A stretch of 64,000 nucleotides of DNA, taken from contig NZ_FNBN01000001.1 of the NCBI RefSeq assembly GCF_900102545.1, positions 916,477 through 980,476 on the forward strand. Direction: 5' to 3'. Source of the stretch: Chitinophaga filiformis (GTDB lineage: Bacteria > Bacteroidota > Bacteroidia > Chitinophagales > Chitinophagaceae). The notes under the pieces are model-generated. The model was given only the letters and a program-made list of their open reading frames with translations. It ran no database searches and was not told the DNA's origin. Made by a program: the position numbers and the translations under genes. How positions within the stretch are numbered: position 1 is the first letter of the stretch; each line of letters starts with the position of its first letter. Below, in pieces: positions 27,316 to 36,832 of this stretch.

Positions 27316-30105
27316 ATGAGTGAATTGTCAAGACCTGATAAATCAATTCCGAGGGACCAGGAATTACAGATAAAATTTGCATTACATGCTGCCGGGATCG
27401 GTACGTGGGATGTAGATATCCTTAACCGTCAAGTTGTTCTGGATGACCGGTGCAGGGCACTTCTCTGTCTGGGTGAAGCCGAAGAGCCTACTTTTGAGTC
27501 CGTCATGGGACACATTTATCCTGCGGACCAACCAACTGTTATAGCAGCAGTCGAACAGGCTATACAGCCAGATGCTGATCATCTGTTCAATGTGCGCTTC
27601 AGAAGCATTGCCGAAGGCAACCAGAACGTTGTTTGGCTAAATGTAAAAGGACAGGCATACTTCAACGTTGAAGGAATAGCTACCCGCCTCTCAGGTATCA
27701 GCCAGGATATTACCGCCGAAGTTACTGCGAACGCAAAAGCACAGGCTGCAGAGAAGATGGCAGCGCTTGCCGTTGAGGCATCAGATGCAGGCATCTTTGC
27801 AATAGATCTCATTAATAATACCATCGATTTTTCCCCGAATCTATATTATATCATAACCGGCAACAGGGATACCGTTGTTAAAGACCGTGATGTGTTGATC
27901 AGTCATGTTCACCCCGATGACAGACTGGTAAGAGAACAGGCTTATAAAGAAGCCGAAAATACCGGCTCCCTCCACTATGAAGCCCGCTTCGTCTGGGACG
28001 ACGGTTCCATCCATTGGGGGAAGTTGCGTGGTAAATACGAATATGATGCATACGGCACCGCTATTTCTTTCTCCGGCATCTGTCTGGACATTACTGCTCA
28101 GAAAGAGCAGGACAGGCTCTTAAAAGAGGTAGAACAGCGTTTTTCTCTTTCGTTTAATAATGCGGCCATCGGAATGGCCTTCCTGGATGGAAAAGGCAGG
28201 TTTCGGATGCTGAACAAGGCATTTGCCGGTCTATTGGGATATCAGGCAGAGGAACTGACCGGCAAATCCTATCTCAATATCATACATTCAGATCACCGGC
28301 GGGAAAACAACCAGCTCTTCGAAGAACTCCTGCAGGGAAAACGGGACGTCTTTAATCAGATAAAACGCTATCAGCGGAAAAATGGTACTACCCGCTGGGT
28401 ACAGGTAAATATTGCAGGTATCAATGACCAGGACAACAGTAAAGAGAATATACTGGTGATCGCCTTTGATATCAGCAATGAGGTGACGGCAAGGAAAGAA
28501 CAGCAAAAACTACTGACACTTATAGAAAACAGCAGTGACCTTATTGCTGTTGCCAACATGGATGGCACCATCACCTATATAAACGATGCTGGTGTGAAAT
28601 TGCTCGGGATGGGCAGCAAAGTATCTGCCACCACCCGCAATATCAGGGACGTATTCACACTTGAACACCTGGTAGAACTGGAAAAGGAGATCTTACCCGC
28701 TATTGTCAATACTGGTAAATGGATGGGAAGGCAATATTACACCAACCTGGAAACGGGCGAACAGATGCCTTTTCATACCAATGCGTTCAGACTGGATAGC
28801 CCCATGAGCGGAGAACCTATCGCGCTTGCCTGTGTGGCACGCGACCTGAGAGCGGAACTGGATGTACAACAGGCCTTACTCGAAAGTGAAGCCCGTTTCC
28901 GTTCGCTGGTAGAAGAAGCCCCGGTGGCAACTGCGCTCTTCGTAGGTCCTCAGTTTATTATAGAAGTAGCCAACGATCCAATGATCGGGTTCTGGGGGAA
29001 AGGTTACTCCGTATTAGGTAAACCATTGGGAATAGCCGTACCTGAACTGAATGATCAACCCTTCATAAAGATCCTCAACAATGTATATACATCTGGTATG
29101 GCCCATCATGAAAAAGAGGCCAAAGCAGTGTTGATCATTGACGGCAAACCTGAAACTTTCTACTTCAATTTCACCTATAAGCCCTTGCTGAACGCAGCAG
29201 GAGAAGTATATGCCATTGTGGATATGGCCATCGATGTAACAGAACAGGTGCTGGCGCGGAATAAACTACTGGCATATCAGAACACACTGGAACTGGAAGT
29301 GGCAGAAAGAACAGAAGAACTGGCCGCATCCAATGAAGAACTGGCGGCGATGAACGAAGAACTGCAGGACGCCAATCTTAACCTGATACGTTCCAACCAG
29401 GAACTGGAACAATATGCATACGTTGCCAGCCATGACCTGCAGGAACCATTGCGCAAGATCCGCATTTATGCCGATCTGTTGAATCACAAGGACGATCTCC
29501 CTATACATCATAAACGGCTGGTGGAAAAGATCAACCAGTCGTCAGAGCGAATGTCCATGCTCATCAAAGATCTGCTGGAATTTTCCCGCCTGCTGGAAAA
29601 AGGGAATATGATGCGGGAAATAGATCTCACCATTATGCTGCAAAGTGTGATCAGCGATTTTGAATTGATCATAGAAGAAAAGCAGGCACAGATTATCATA
29701 GGCCCCTTACCGGTTGTGCAAGGCATCCCTTTACAGATCAACCAGCTATTTTATAACTTGATGAGCAATGCCCTGAAATTTACGCAGGCAGACATCCGCC
29801 CGGTGATCAAAATTACCTCCCGTCCTATTCCGGGAGAGCTGGTGGGTAACTATCTCGGTAAGCCGGATCGCCATAAACAATACTTCGATATCTCTTTCAG
29901 CGACAATGGTATTGGCTTTGATCCAAAATATGCAGACCAGATCTTTGAAGTTTTCAAACGACTGCACAATCGTTCCGACTATCCCGGTTCCGGTATAGGG
30001 CTATCCTTATGCAGGCGTATCATGGCCAACCATTCAGGCCATCTGCACGTAGAGTCTTCACCAGGTAAAGGCACCACTTTCCATATCATCATAGCAGGTG
30101 TATAA
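27316..30105 (+). CDS. Multi-PAS sensor histidine kinase
   Basis: 929 residues, cytoplasmic. About five PAS/PAC units cover roughly 10-140, 150-265, 272-395, 396-520 and 525-650; several end with the typical DITxQ or DVTEQ signature. A Glu/Leu coiled coil leads to HisKA with His706 in YVASHDLQEPLRKI, then a HATPase domain with FYNLMSNALKF, DNGIGF and GSGIGLSLC. The HisKA core is closely related to that of the REC-kinase at 12530. No receiver or membrane segment is present. It starts 50 bp after the YdeI gene and may be read with the sigma operon. The signal is unknown. Confidence 0.9.
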   Translation: MSELSRPDKSIPRDQELQIKFALHAAGIGTWDVDILNRQVVLDDRCRALLCLGEAEEPTFESVMGHIYPADQPTVIAAVEQAIQPDADHLFNVRFRSIAEGNQNVVWLNVKGQAYFNVEGIATRLSGISQDITAEVTANAKAQAAEKMAALAVEASDAGIFAIDLINNTIDFSPNLYYIITGNRDTVVKDRDVLISHVHPDDRLVREQAYKEAENTGSLHYEARFVWDDGSIHWGKLRGKYEYDAYGTAISFSGICLDITAQKEQDRLLKEVEQRFSLSFNNAAIGMAFLDGKGRFRMLNKAFAGLLGYQAEELTGKSYLNIIHSDHRRENNQLFEELLQGKRDVFNQIKRYQRKNGTTRWVQVNIAGINDQDNSKENILVIAFDISNEVTARKEQQKLLTLIENSSDLIAVANMDGTITYINDAGVKLLGMGSKVSATTRNIRDVFTLEHLVELEKEILPAIVNTGKWMGRQYYTNLETGEQMPFHTNAFRLDSPMSGEPIALACVARDLRAELDVQQALLESEARFRSLVEEAPVATALFVGPQFIIEVANDPMIGFWGKGYSVLGKPLGIAVPELNDQPFIKILNNVYTSGMAHHEKEAKAVLIIDGKPETFYFNFTYKPLLNAAGEVYAIVDMAIDVTEQVLARNKLLAYQNTLELEVAERTEELAASNEELAAMNEELQDANLNLIRSNQELEQYAYVASHDLQEPLRKIRIYADLLNHKDDLPIHHKRLVEKINQSSERMSMLIKDLLEFSRLLEKGNMMREIDLTIMLQSVISDFELIIEEKQAQIIIGPLPVVQGIPLQINQLFYNLMSNALKFTQADIRPVIKITSRPIPGELVGNYLGKPDRHKQYFDISFSDNGIGFDPKYADQIFEVFKRLHNRSDYPGSGIGLSLCRRIMANHSGHLHVESSPGKGTTFHIIIAGV

Positions 30106-30204
30106 CACCTCGTATAAACGAAAATCAAACTCGGGATATCAAATTTCAAAGCATTGAATTATTTTTACTGCCTGTAATTACTCCTGTACCTAACCTAAAA
30201 CGCC

Positions 30205-30948
30205 ATGTTACCTTTCTGGAATGATTATTACTACCTGATACTCATTGCACAACTTGTCTGTATTGTGCATGCTATGAAAAATGGGAAGAAAGACTGGATC
30301 TACATCCTGCTTTTCCTGCCAGGCATTGGCGCCATCGCCTATTTCATCAGGGAAATCTGGCCGACTATTAACGGGGGACAAGTGACCAGCAATCTCCAGG
30401 AATTATTTGTACCAGGACATAATATCAAGGAGCTGGAACGTAAAGTAAGGCTCTCTGATACCGTTGCTAACAAACTGGCATTGGCCAACGCATATGCACA
30501 CCGCCAGGAATACCAGCGGGCGATAGAGCTGGCCCAATCCTGCCTCAATGCCCATCATGCAAACGATCAGGGTATTCTGCTGTTACTGGCAAGACTATAT
30601 TTTTATAATGAACAGTACTTTGAGAGTGTATCCTTCTATAACCGGCTGCTGGGCATGCGTAATTTCCGGATGACCAAACAGGAAGATGAACTGCTGTATG
30701 CAAGGGCATTAGAAGGCAGTACTGACTATGTAAAAGCGGAAGAAGAATACAAAAAGGTGATCCGTGTACATCATTCAATGGAAGCCATGTACTATTACGG
30801 AATGATGCTGAAGAAACAACAACGTACGCAGGATGCAAAAGCACAGTTCCAGGCTGTAAAAGATGAAATAGAACTCCATCCCGGATATGTACGCAGGTTG
30901 AATACCCAATGGGTGAGACGCTCCAGACGGGAAATGGCCGATTTATAA
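30205..30948 (+). CDS. TPR membrane protein
   Basis: 247 residues. Residues 8-60 contain two hydrophobic segments (YYLILIAQLVCIVHAM and WIYILLFLPGIGAIAYFI) separated by a short basic turn. From about 85 on, TPR-like helical pairs follow (LALANAYAHRQEYQRAIELA, LLLARLYFYNEQYFESVSFY, AEEEYKKVIRVHHSMEAMYY). TPR domains hold protein complexes. The tail is Arg-rich (VRRSRREMADL). It is a single gene followed by a terminator; partners are unknown. Confidence 0.8.
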   Translation: MLPFWNDYYYLILIAQLVCIVHAMKNGKKDWIYILLFLPGIGAIAYFIREIWPTINGGQVTSNLQELFVPGHNIKELERKVRLSDTVANKLALANAYAHRQEYQRAIELAQSCLNAHHANDQGILLLLARLYFYNEQYFESVSFYNRLLGMRNFRMTKQEDELLYARALEGSTDYVKAEEEYKKVIRVHHSMEAMYYYGMMLKKQQRTQDAKAQFQAVKDEIELHPGYVRRLNTQWVRRSRREMADL

Positions 30949-30953
30949 TAAAC

Positions 30954-30996
30954 AAGCCTCCAAAGCTTTTTACAAAGACTCTGGAGGCTTTTCTTT
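30954..30996. terminator. Rho-independent terminator between convergent genes
   Basis: Stem AAGCCTCCA / TGGAGGCTT (30954-30962 and 30982-30990) followed by TTCTTTTG on the plus strand. The reverse reading is followed by TTGTTT, so it may also end the minus-strand gene at 31006. Confidence 0.75.
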
Positions 30997-31005
30997 TGTA
31001 TGTTA

Positions 31006-31881
31006 TCAGTTAGTACTGATCCTGTGCACTTTCAGGTTATCATAATAGATGTATCCATCTGTAGCAGACTCCCAATAATCCTGGCTACCTCCACGGAAAG
31101 TATGGAAAGTTAAGCCTTTAATCAGTCGTTTGCTGTCGTTTGTTGTCCACCGGATATCCTGGTCAAGTACTACCGTACCATCAATCACATATTGTACATG
31201 ACCGTTGGTATTGCTGCCGGTATTACTTTTCACATACAGATGTACATGATAGGTTTGCCCTTTATTCAGACTGCCCGAAGAAGGATAGGACTTACCAAAG
31301 GTTTCTCCATACTGGCCTGACTGGTCCTTGAAATAAACATAAGGCTGGAAAAATACCCGGCCCGCGTCAGTCTGATACCACATCAGGCGCGCAGAACCAC
31401 CGTTACCGTCCCAACCCGGATCGCCACCGGTATTACCATCACCGATAGAGAAGCCGAAACCTAACTTTCCGCCCCTGCTCCAGTCAAACTGGCTGTGGAA
31501 CCTGATGTCATAATCAACCTCATAGGCAGTACCGTCTGAGATATCAATGTTGGCTACCACACCACCTGCACCGGATAATGCATTCTTTAATAAGGTTATA
31601 CGCAGATTGCCGTTAGAGATCATTCCCCGGCTATCCACCCAGCCGGTTACGTTACCGAAATCGGTAGCAGCGTTGTTTGCTGTATAAGTACTGCCATGGG
31701 CATAGTTATCCCAGTTTACACTCCAGTTGTTCAGGATAGTACTGCCCACTGCCTGGGTTTCCAGGCTACTGCCTGCAGCAAGGCGTTCCTCTTTAACGTT
31801 TTCTTTCGTACAGGCTGATAGTAATGTGATCATGGAGAGTGCGGCGCACCTGGTGACATTGACAATTTGATGTCTGTTCAT
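31006..31881 (-). CDS. Lipoprotein resembling polysaccharide lyase family 14
   Basis: 291 residues with a signal peptide and a clear lipobox LSAC (Cys24). The mature part looks like a beta jelly roll: GGKLGFGFSIGDG, GGSARLMWYQTDAGRVFFQP, and a closing WESATDGYIYYDNLKV. The Gly-Lys-Leu, Arg-Leu-Met-Trp and terminal YYDNLKV elements are those of PL14-type lyases (alginate, glucuronan and related uronic-acid polymers). I judge by motif only, so the substrate is open and a non-catalytic carbohydrate-binding jelly roll remains possible. It is a single gene between terminators, and no SusCD pair adjoins it. Confidence 0.6.
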   Translation of the reverse strand: MNRHQIVNVTRCAALSMITLLSACTKENVKEERLAAGSSLETQAVGSTILNNWSVNWDNYAHGSTYTANNAATDFGNVTGWVDSRGMISNGNLRITLLKNALSGAGGVVANIDISDGTAYEVDYDIRFHSQFDWSRGGKLGFGFSIGDGNTGGDPGWDGNGGSARLMWYQTDAGRVFFQPYVYFKDQSGQYGETFGKSYPSSGSLNKGQTYHVHLYVKSNTGSNTNGHVQYVIDGTVVLDQDIRWTTNDSKRLIKGLTFHTFRGGSQDYWESATDGYIYYDNLKVHRISTN

Positions 31882-32063
31882 TTTTGTAATGGTTTTTTAA
31901 GGGAAAATGAAAAAAGATATGCTCAATTATTGCGCTGTTTCGTCATTTGGCCATTAATACAATCGGTTGCATGCATGTACATAACGGTTCTTCTGGTTTT
32001 CAGACGTGGATTTCCATAGATGTCGGGCGAAGCTTGTATCAGTACTACCCGAATAAATAAAAA

Positions 32064-32093
32064 AGTTCCGGTCCGCCTGCGGCGGCCGGAACT
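32064..32093 (-). terminator. Strong terminator after secreted zincin gene
   Basis: A GC-rich stem, AGTTCCGG-(T)-CCGCC paired with GGCGG-CCGGAACT (32064-32077 and 32081-32093, one bulged base, three-base loop). On the minus strand it is followed by TTTTTTATTT. It separates the zincin gene (ending 32116) from the PL14-like gene further on. Confidence 0.88.
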
Positions 32094-32115
32094 ACTATAT
32101 AAGTTACAACACCGG

Positions 32116-34707
32116 TTAACGGGAAGTATTGCTTACTACTATCTTCTCTTGCTGGATCACCTGTTTATTGTCCCTCACGGTAACAATGTACACACCGTCT
32201 GGCAGAGAGGAAATGTTCAGGTTATTATAATTTCCCTTTATCCGCTGTGACAGTCGTCTTACACCAGCAATGCTGTATACATCTACTGTATACACTTTAT
32301 TATCTGCAGGCAGGGAAAGGTTTAACGTATTGCTGGCAGGATTAGGCCAGATATGCAATACTGACTTTTCCTTCACCGGAGCAACTGCTGTTGTGTTAAT
32401 ATTAAGTGGCTGCGGATAAGTAAAAGGAAAGTCAATCTGTGCCTGTTTAAACTGCATTTCCACATCTGTTGACCAACCGAAAGCAGTATCAGCCTGTGCT
32501 TCAAGACTGAATTGTGCAGCGCCGCTCCAGAAGTGTATGAATTCGCCCAGATTGAGATCACGGGTATATTCACCATTATGCTGTGGGAAATATTGCGCCA
32601 GCAGGTCAAAATAGCGGTTTAAGGCTGCACTGGAATCTGCCCTGTCATAGATAGGGAAGAACCAGTCACGGAACCAATGCGTACCGGGTTTAGGGAAACT
32701 TTCCTCCTTCACCACAAAATCATTGTAAGCCTGCTGTGCATCGCCTTCCCAACCGAGGCGTTTCATGACGTCGTAGATGAATATTTCCGCCCATTTGCTA
32801 TCTCCCCAGATAGGGAATGAAGGCGAGTTATGAATGCCCTTGCTGCCGCCTTCCACTATATGTCCTACTTCATGAATAGAAGCATGCAGGTTCCAGCCTT
32901 CTCTCGTTTCCCAGCTGCCACCCAGGTCGCCGGAATTCTTATAGTCATGGTCAGCATCAAATACTACCGAAGGATGTCCGCCGGAATACCCTGACTTACT
33001 ATGGAAGATCATGTTTAATTTAGGATCGCTGAAAGAGCCATAGTTCTGCTTTACATACTCCCATACATCTGTGAAGTCCTGGTTCATCCAGGTAGCAGAA
33101 CGGCTTACTGCATCATCAAACCAGATATTTACGCTGCTGTTGCTATATACCCGCGACAATAATTCTGTATGACCAGCCCAGTGTTCCTGCCATGTCGCAG
33201 GTACTGCATCGGTCAGGGTGGTATTACTGCCGGTTATCCATGCAGACACACCATTGGCATTTTCAGCTCTCACCCTGTAATAATAAGTAGTCAGTGGTGA
33301 CAAGTCCAGCGAGAAATAGCGGCTTGTATTTGCTGCCAGCACAAACGCATCATCCCAGTTCAAAGTATCTGTCGTTCTCTCCAGGCGATAGCTGGTCTCT
33401 GTAGCAGCATTATCCTGCCAGTTCAGGATAATCTGGTTGCTGGAAACCGCCTGTGTTGTAAATCCGCTCGGTGCGGCAGGAGCAAATGTATCTACTGTAC
33501 CTGTGCCTGTACCAAATATTTCGAGTTCTGCCAGCTGTGTAATACCAGCACCATTATTAGCCGTAATATTCAAACGGTAATACTTATAGGAAGTGGTATT
33601 AGGCACTACATAAGTACGTTTCTTAAACCTGGTTGTAAACAACTGATTACCCTGTACCTGCAGGTCTGTCCAGGTGCTACCATTGTTGGAACCCTGAAAT
33701 ACCCAGTTCTTCGGATCTCTGTCTACCGCATCATTGGCAGATGTAATGCTATACATGGTAGCAACAGCGCCACCAGGTAAGTAATAACGGATCCAGGTCA
33801 CAGGCGCCCACGCCAGGTACTTGCTGTAAGTATTGTTATCTACCACTTTCGCCAGTCCTTCCGCACCGGTAGTATTGTACTGATCTGTTACCACGGCATC
33901 TGTAAAGTTGGTGATATCGTTACCCGTAGGCACATTAGCAGTAGTTACCACCTCAGAAGTATCTGCAACAGATACGCCGGTAGCATTCACTGCTCTTACA
34001 CGGTAAACGAAGTTGGTACCAATGCTCAGTGAAGAATCCGTATAAGACGTCACGTTAGCACCTACCGTTGCACGTGGCAGAAAGGTAACCGCGTCCAGCG
34101 AACTTTCAATACGGTAGCCTGTCTCATTGGTCGCATTGTCAGACCAGCTGAGACTTGCTTTATAGCCCGGCTGCAGTGTAGCGGTCAATCCACTCGGCCC
34201 GGCAGCAGGTCCGCCTAAAGTACCTAGCAGCTCCCATTCAGCAAACTGAATAGCGCCAGCCCCATTATTAGCCGTAATATTTAAGCGGTAATAGAGATAA
34301 GGAGTGGTGTTGGTAAATGAATAAGTTTTTGTCTGGAAACGGGCAGTGAAAGACTGACCTGTCTGGGTGTTTAATGTAGTCCATGTCCTGCCATCGTCTG
34401 AGGCCTGCAGGTTCCAGTCTTTCGGATCCCTGGTATCAAAATCATTGGCAGAGGTGATGGAATACTGGTTAACGATAGCAGATCTGGCAGCTTCAAACTG
34501 CACCCAGATCGCTGTTTTGGCAATGTAATACTTCGTATTCACATTGTTGTCTATCAGCTTCGGATAGTTCTCTGCGGCATTAGAGTTGGAATACTGAGCT
34601 GTCAGTACACCTGCGGAAGATGTTATGTCAGTCTGTGCGAGAACCGGCACAGCACTACATAACAGGGCCACATACAAAGATAACTTTGTAAAATTACGCA
34701 TACGCAT
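32116..34707 (-). CDS. Type IX-secreted zincin-like protein with discoidin and Fn3 domains
   Basis: 863 residues. A signal peptide (1-25, ending VLAQ) is followed by discoidin/F5-8C (about 26-160), Fn3 (175-260), a second discoidin (262-405), a second Fn3 (412-500), a catalytic-like region (510-770) and a type IX sorting domain (about 785-863, starting IWPNPASNTLNL). The zinc motif HEVGH is at 612-616, with further conserved E/D residues downstream (WAEIFIYDV). The two discoidin-Fn3 units are clear duplicates. Known biology: the C-terminal domain directs export through PorSS/T9SS to the cell surface. The protease role is inferred from HExxH and could instead be a glycan-binding peptidase of glycoproteins. 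Confidence 0.82.
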   Translation of the reverse strand: MRMRNFTKLSLYVALLCSAVPVLAQTDITSSAGVLTAQYSNSNAAENYPKLIDNNVNTKYYIAKTAIWVQFEAARSAIVNQYSITSANDFDTRDPKDWNLQASDDGRTWTTLNTQTGQSFTARFQTKTYSFTNTTPYLYYRLNITANNGAGAIQFAEWELLGTLGGPAAGPSGLTATLQPGYKASLSWSDNATNETGYRIESSLDAVTFLPRATVGANVTSYTDSSLSIGTNFVYRVRAVNATGVSVADTSEVVTTANVPTGNDITNFTDAVVTDQYNTTGAEGLAKVVDNNTYSKYLAWAPVTWIRYYLPGGAVATMYSITSANDAVDRDPKNWVFQGSNNGSTWTDLQVQGNQLFTTRFKKRTYVVPNTTSYKYYRLNITANNGAGITQLAELEIFGTGTGTVDTFAPAAPSGFTTQAVSSNQIILNWQDNAATETSYRLERTTDTLNWDDAFVLAANTSRYFSLDLSPLTTYYYRVRAENANGVSAWITGSNTTLTDAVPATWQEHWAGHTELLSRVYSNSSVNIWFDDAVSRSATWMNQDFTDVWEYVKQNYGSFSDPKLNMIFHSKSGYSGGHPSVVFDADHDYKNSGDLGGSWETREGWNLHASIHEVGHIVEGGSKGIHNSPSFPIWGDSKWAEIFIYDVMKRLGWEGDAQQAYNDFVVKEESFPKPGTHWFRDWFFPIYDRADSSAALNRYFDLLAQYFPQHNGEYTRDLNLGEFIHFWSGAAQFSLEAQADTAFGWSTDVEMQFKQAQIDFPFTYPQPLNINTTAVAPVKEKSVLHIWPNPASNTLNLSLPADNKVYTVDVYSIAGVRRLSQRIKGNYNNLNISSLPDGVYIVTVRDNKQVIQQEKIVVSNTSR

Positions 34708-34927
34708 AGTAATTGGTCATTTTAAGGTTTGTGAATAAAGGCGCTATTGATTTTTATAAAACATAGGTTGAACGTGAAGTTTTCGCGTGGTCTGACCTGG
34801 TTGATATTGAGTGCTCACAAAACGGGTTACACACGTACAGTATACGATCATACTAATATAGCAAGCAATTACAGGCAAAGCTGTCAATGGATATCAAATG
34901 GAATGTTAACAGAACTTAAAGCATTGA

Positions 34928-36364
34928 TCATTTAATCATGATACCAAAAACATCTTTCAATGCCTTCTTTGCTGCATGATAACCGCACATGCCATGAATA
35001 CCTCCCCCCGGAGGTGTGGAGGAAGAACATACGTAAATGCCCTTAGCCGGCGTAGTATAAGGCGACCATCGCATGGCTGGTCTTGTGTATAATTGTGTGA
35101 TATCGAGAATACCACCATTAATATCTCCGCCGATATAATTGGGGTTATAGGTTTCCATATCTGCTGTATTCATCACATGCCTGCCAATGATGAGATCTTT
35201 AAACCCCGGTGCAAAACGCTCCACCTGGTTTTCAATAGCGGCTGTCATATCTTTCGTAGAACCATTGGGCACATGACAATAAGCCCATGCAGTATGCTTT
35301 CCTTTCGGGGCACGTGTATCATCAAAGACACTCGTTTGTACAAACAAGGTATAAGGCTGGTCAGGATGATGGCCGTCTGCTGTGCGTTGTTCATTCGCAG
35401 CAATTTCTTCAATGGTATTACCGAGATGCACAGTGCCTGCTTCCCTGCAGGCAGCGGCTGTAAAGGGTGTTGGTCCATCCAGTGCCCAGTCTACCTTGAA
35501 CACGCCCATGCCATAACGGTAACGTTGTAACTGCCATTTGTAGAAAGAGGAGAATCTGTCTCCCGCGATCTTCATTAACTGACGTGGTGTTACATCCAGC
35601 AACACGGCTCTTGAAGGTGGTAATTCCTTCAATGCGTTCACATAAGTACCGGTCACAATCTCACCACCCAGTGAAACAAAATAATCGCCTAAAGCGTTGG
35701 CCAACGACTTAGCACCGCCACGTGGGGTTGGCCATCCGCCGGCATGACTGTTCGCCATCAGCACCAGACCAATCGCTGCGGTGGCGATATTTGTCAATGG
35801 TTGTATAGCATGTGCAGCCACACCACCAAACAATCCGCGGGCTTCTTTGGTTTTAAAACGTTTAGCTAAGTGCATTGCTGATGGTAATGCTTTCAACCCG
35901 AATTTTGCCAGTGTCAGCGGATGTTTTGGAAATTGTAATGGCCCCAGTATATCTTCCGTCAATCCTTTGAAATCTTTCAGTAAAGGCTGGAACAACTGTG
36001 TATAAGCATGGCTGTCGCCCCCAAGTAACTGCGCTGTTTTTTCCAGTGAAGGATATAAGGCGGCAGCAGTACCTCCATCAAAAGGATGTGCAGCATCTAC
36101 AGTAGGGTATAAGTAAGACAATCCAAACTGCTCAAGTGGTAACTGACTAAAGAAAGGCGAAGTAACCGCCATAGGATGAATAGTAGAACAGATATCATGC
36201 ATAAAACCGGGCTGTGTCAGCTCTTTTGAACGCAGGCCACCGCCGATCTCATTTCTGCCTTCTATCAGCAAGACAGCAAGTCCATGCTGTTGCATTGCAA
36301 TGGCTGCTGCCAATCCATTAGGTCCTGATCCGATGACGATTGCGTCATATTCGTTTTTATGCAT
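34928..36364 (-). CDS. FAD-dependent oxidoreductase, phytoene desaturase-like
   Basis: 478 residues from the ATG at 36364. A nine-codon upstream extension to 36391 would run into the terminal inverted repeat of the intergenic element, so I prefer the later start. The ADP-binding fold IGSGPNGLAAA lies at the N-terminus, followed by GRNEIGGGLRSKELT, a usual FAD contact, and a C-terminal VCSSSTPPGGGIHGMCGYHAA that closes the flavin site. This matches the NAD(P)/FAD oxidoreductases related to CrtI/PYROXD2. No carotenoid genes are nearby, so a carotenoid role is not supported. It lies downstream of the DoxX-like genes on the same strand, separated by the TIR element. Confidence 0.85.
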   Translation of the reverse strand: MHKNEYDAIVIGSGPNGLAAAIAMQQHGLAVLLIEGRNEIGGGLRSKELTQPGFMHDICSTIHPMAVTSPFFSQLPLEQFGLSYLYPTVDAAHPFDGGTAAALYPSLEKTAQLLGGDSHAYTQLFQPLLKDFKGLTEDILGPLQFPKHPLTLAKFGLKALPSAMHLAKRFKTKEARGLFGGVAAHAIQPLTNIATAAIGLVLMANSHAGGWPTPRGGAKSLANALGDYFVSLGGEIVTGTYVNALKELPPSRAVLLDVTPRQLMKIAGDRFSSFYKWQLQRYRYGMGVFKVDWALDGPTPFTAAACREAGTVHLGNTIEEIAANEQRTADGHHPDQPYTLFVQTSVFDDTRAPKGKHTAWAYCHVPNGSTKDMTAAIENQVERFAPGFKDLIIGRHVMNTADMETYNPNYIGGDINGGILDITQLYTRPAMRWSPYTTPAKGIYVCSSSTPPGGGIHGMCGYHAAKKALKDVFGIMIK

Positions 36365-36379
36365 TTGGTTCTTTTGAAA

Positions 36380-36823
36380 ATCAGGGACCAATGATCTACG
36401 TTTCGGGTTGGTATCCCGCGCGGGGAATCACCCAACCAGGTTATCATCCAACCCGGGGGGATCCCTGGCCGGGGGTATCGTCCTACCCGGAGTTATCACC
36501 CCGGGCTACAAACACTGAGACTCCTGACGGAGTCTATTGGTGTTTTGTTTCCCGGTGGATTGTTGAACCCAGGGTTACCACCCGTTCCCGGAGTTATCAC
36601 CCCGGGCTACAAACACTGAGACTCCTGACGGAGTCTATTGGTGTTTTGTTTCCCGGTGGATTGTTGAACCCAGGGTTACCACCCGTTCCCGGGGTTATCA
36701 CCCCGGGCTACAAACACTGAGACTCCTGAGGAGTCTATTGGTGTTTTGTTTCCCGGTTATTGAACTACGCTACAGGCATTGTGGCTGACAGCGCAGTACA
36801 ACCATAGATTTCTGGTCCCTGAT
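36380..36823. mobile_element. Putative non-autonomous TIR element (MITE-like)
   Basis: A 444-bp block fills nearly all of the spacer between the second DoxX-like gene and the FAD oxidoreductase. Its ends are inverted: ATCAGGGACCA at 36380-36390 matches TGGTCCCTGAT at 36813-36823 perfectly over 11 bp, and after three mismatches ATCTA / TAGAT pair again. It has no transposase. The inside is GC-rich and carries 101-bp tandem repeats. No clear target-site duplication is visible, so mobility is a hypothesis. Confidence 0.5.
36486..36755. repeat. 101-bp tandem repeats with hairpin
   Basis: Units begin at 36486, 36587 and 36688, exactly 101 bp apart; the third is incomplete. Each contains CCCGG(A/G)GTTATCACCCCGGG, then AAACACTG, then the stem AGACTCC-TGAC-GGAGTCT and GGTGTTT, which pairs with AAACAC to enclose the inner stem. 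The third copy has lost one loop base (CTCCTGAGGAG), which keeps the stem. Copies 1 and 2 are almost identical. The upstream part 36401-36485 is a diverged relative. Confidence 0.85.
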
Positions 36824-36832
36824 CGAATATTT

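Noticed and set aside
34747..34935. 62-codon frame upstream of the zincin gene
   Set aside because: It runs through the promoter-side spacer, has no recognisable protein features, and overlaps the end of the FAD enzyme gene.
36515..36530. TPP riboswitch, because of CTGAGA in the repeats
   Set aside because: The conserved downstream core of the TPP riboswitch is missing and the word recurs only as part of the 101-bp unit.
36340..36720. 126-codon frame over the 101-bp repeats
   Set aside because: The start lies inside the FAD enzyme gene, and the protein is a repeat read-through with no fold.
36486..36755. CRISPR array
   Set aside because: Units are 101 bp, contiguous and nearly identical throughout, without unique spacers; no cas genes are present.
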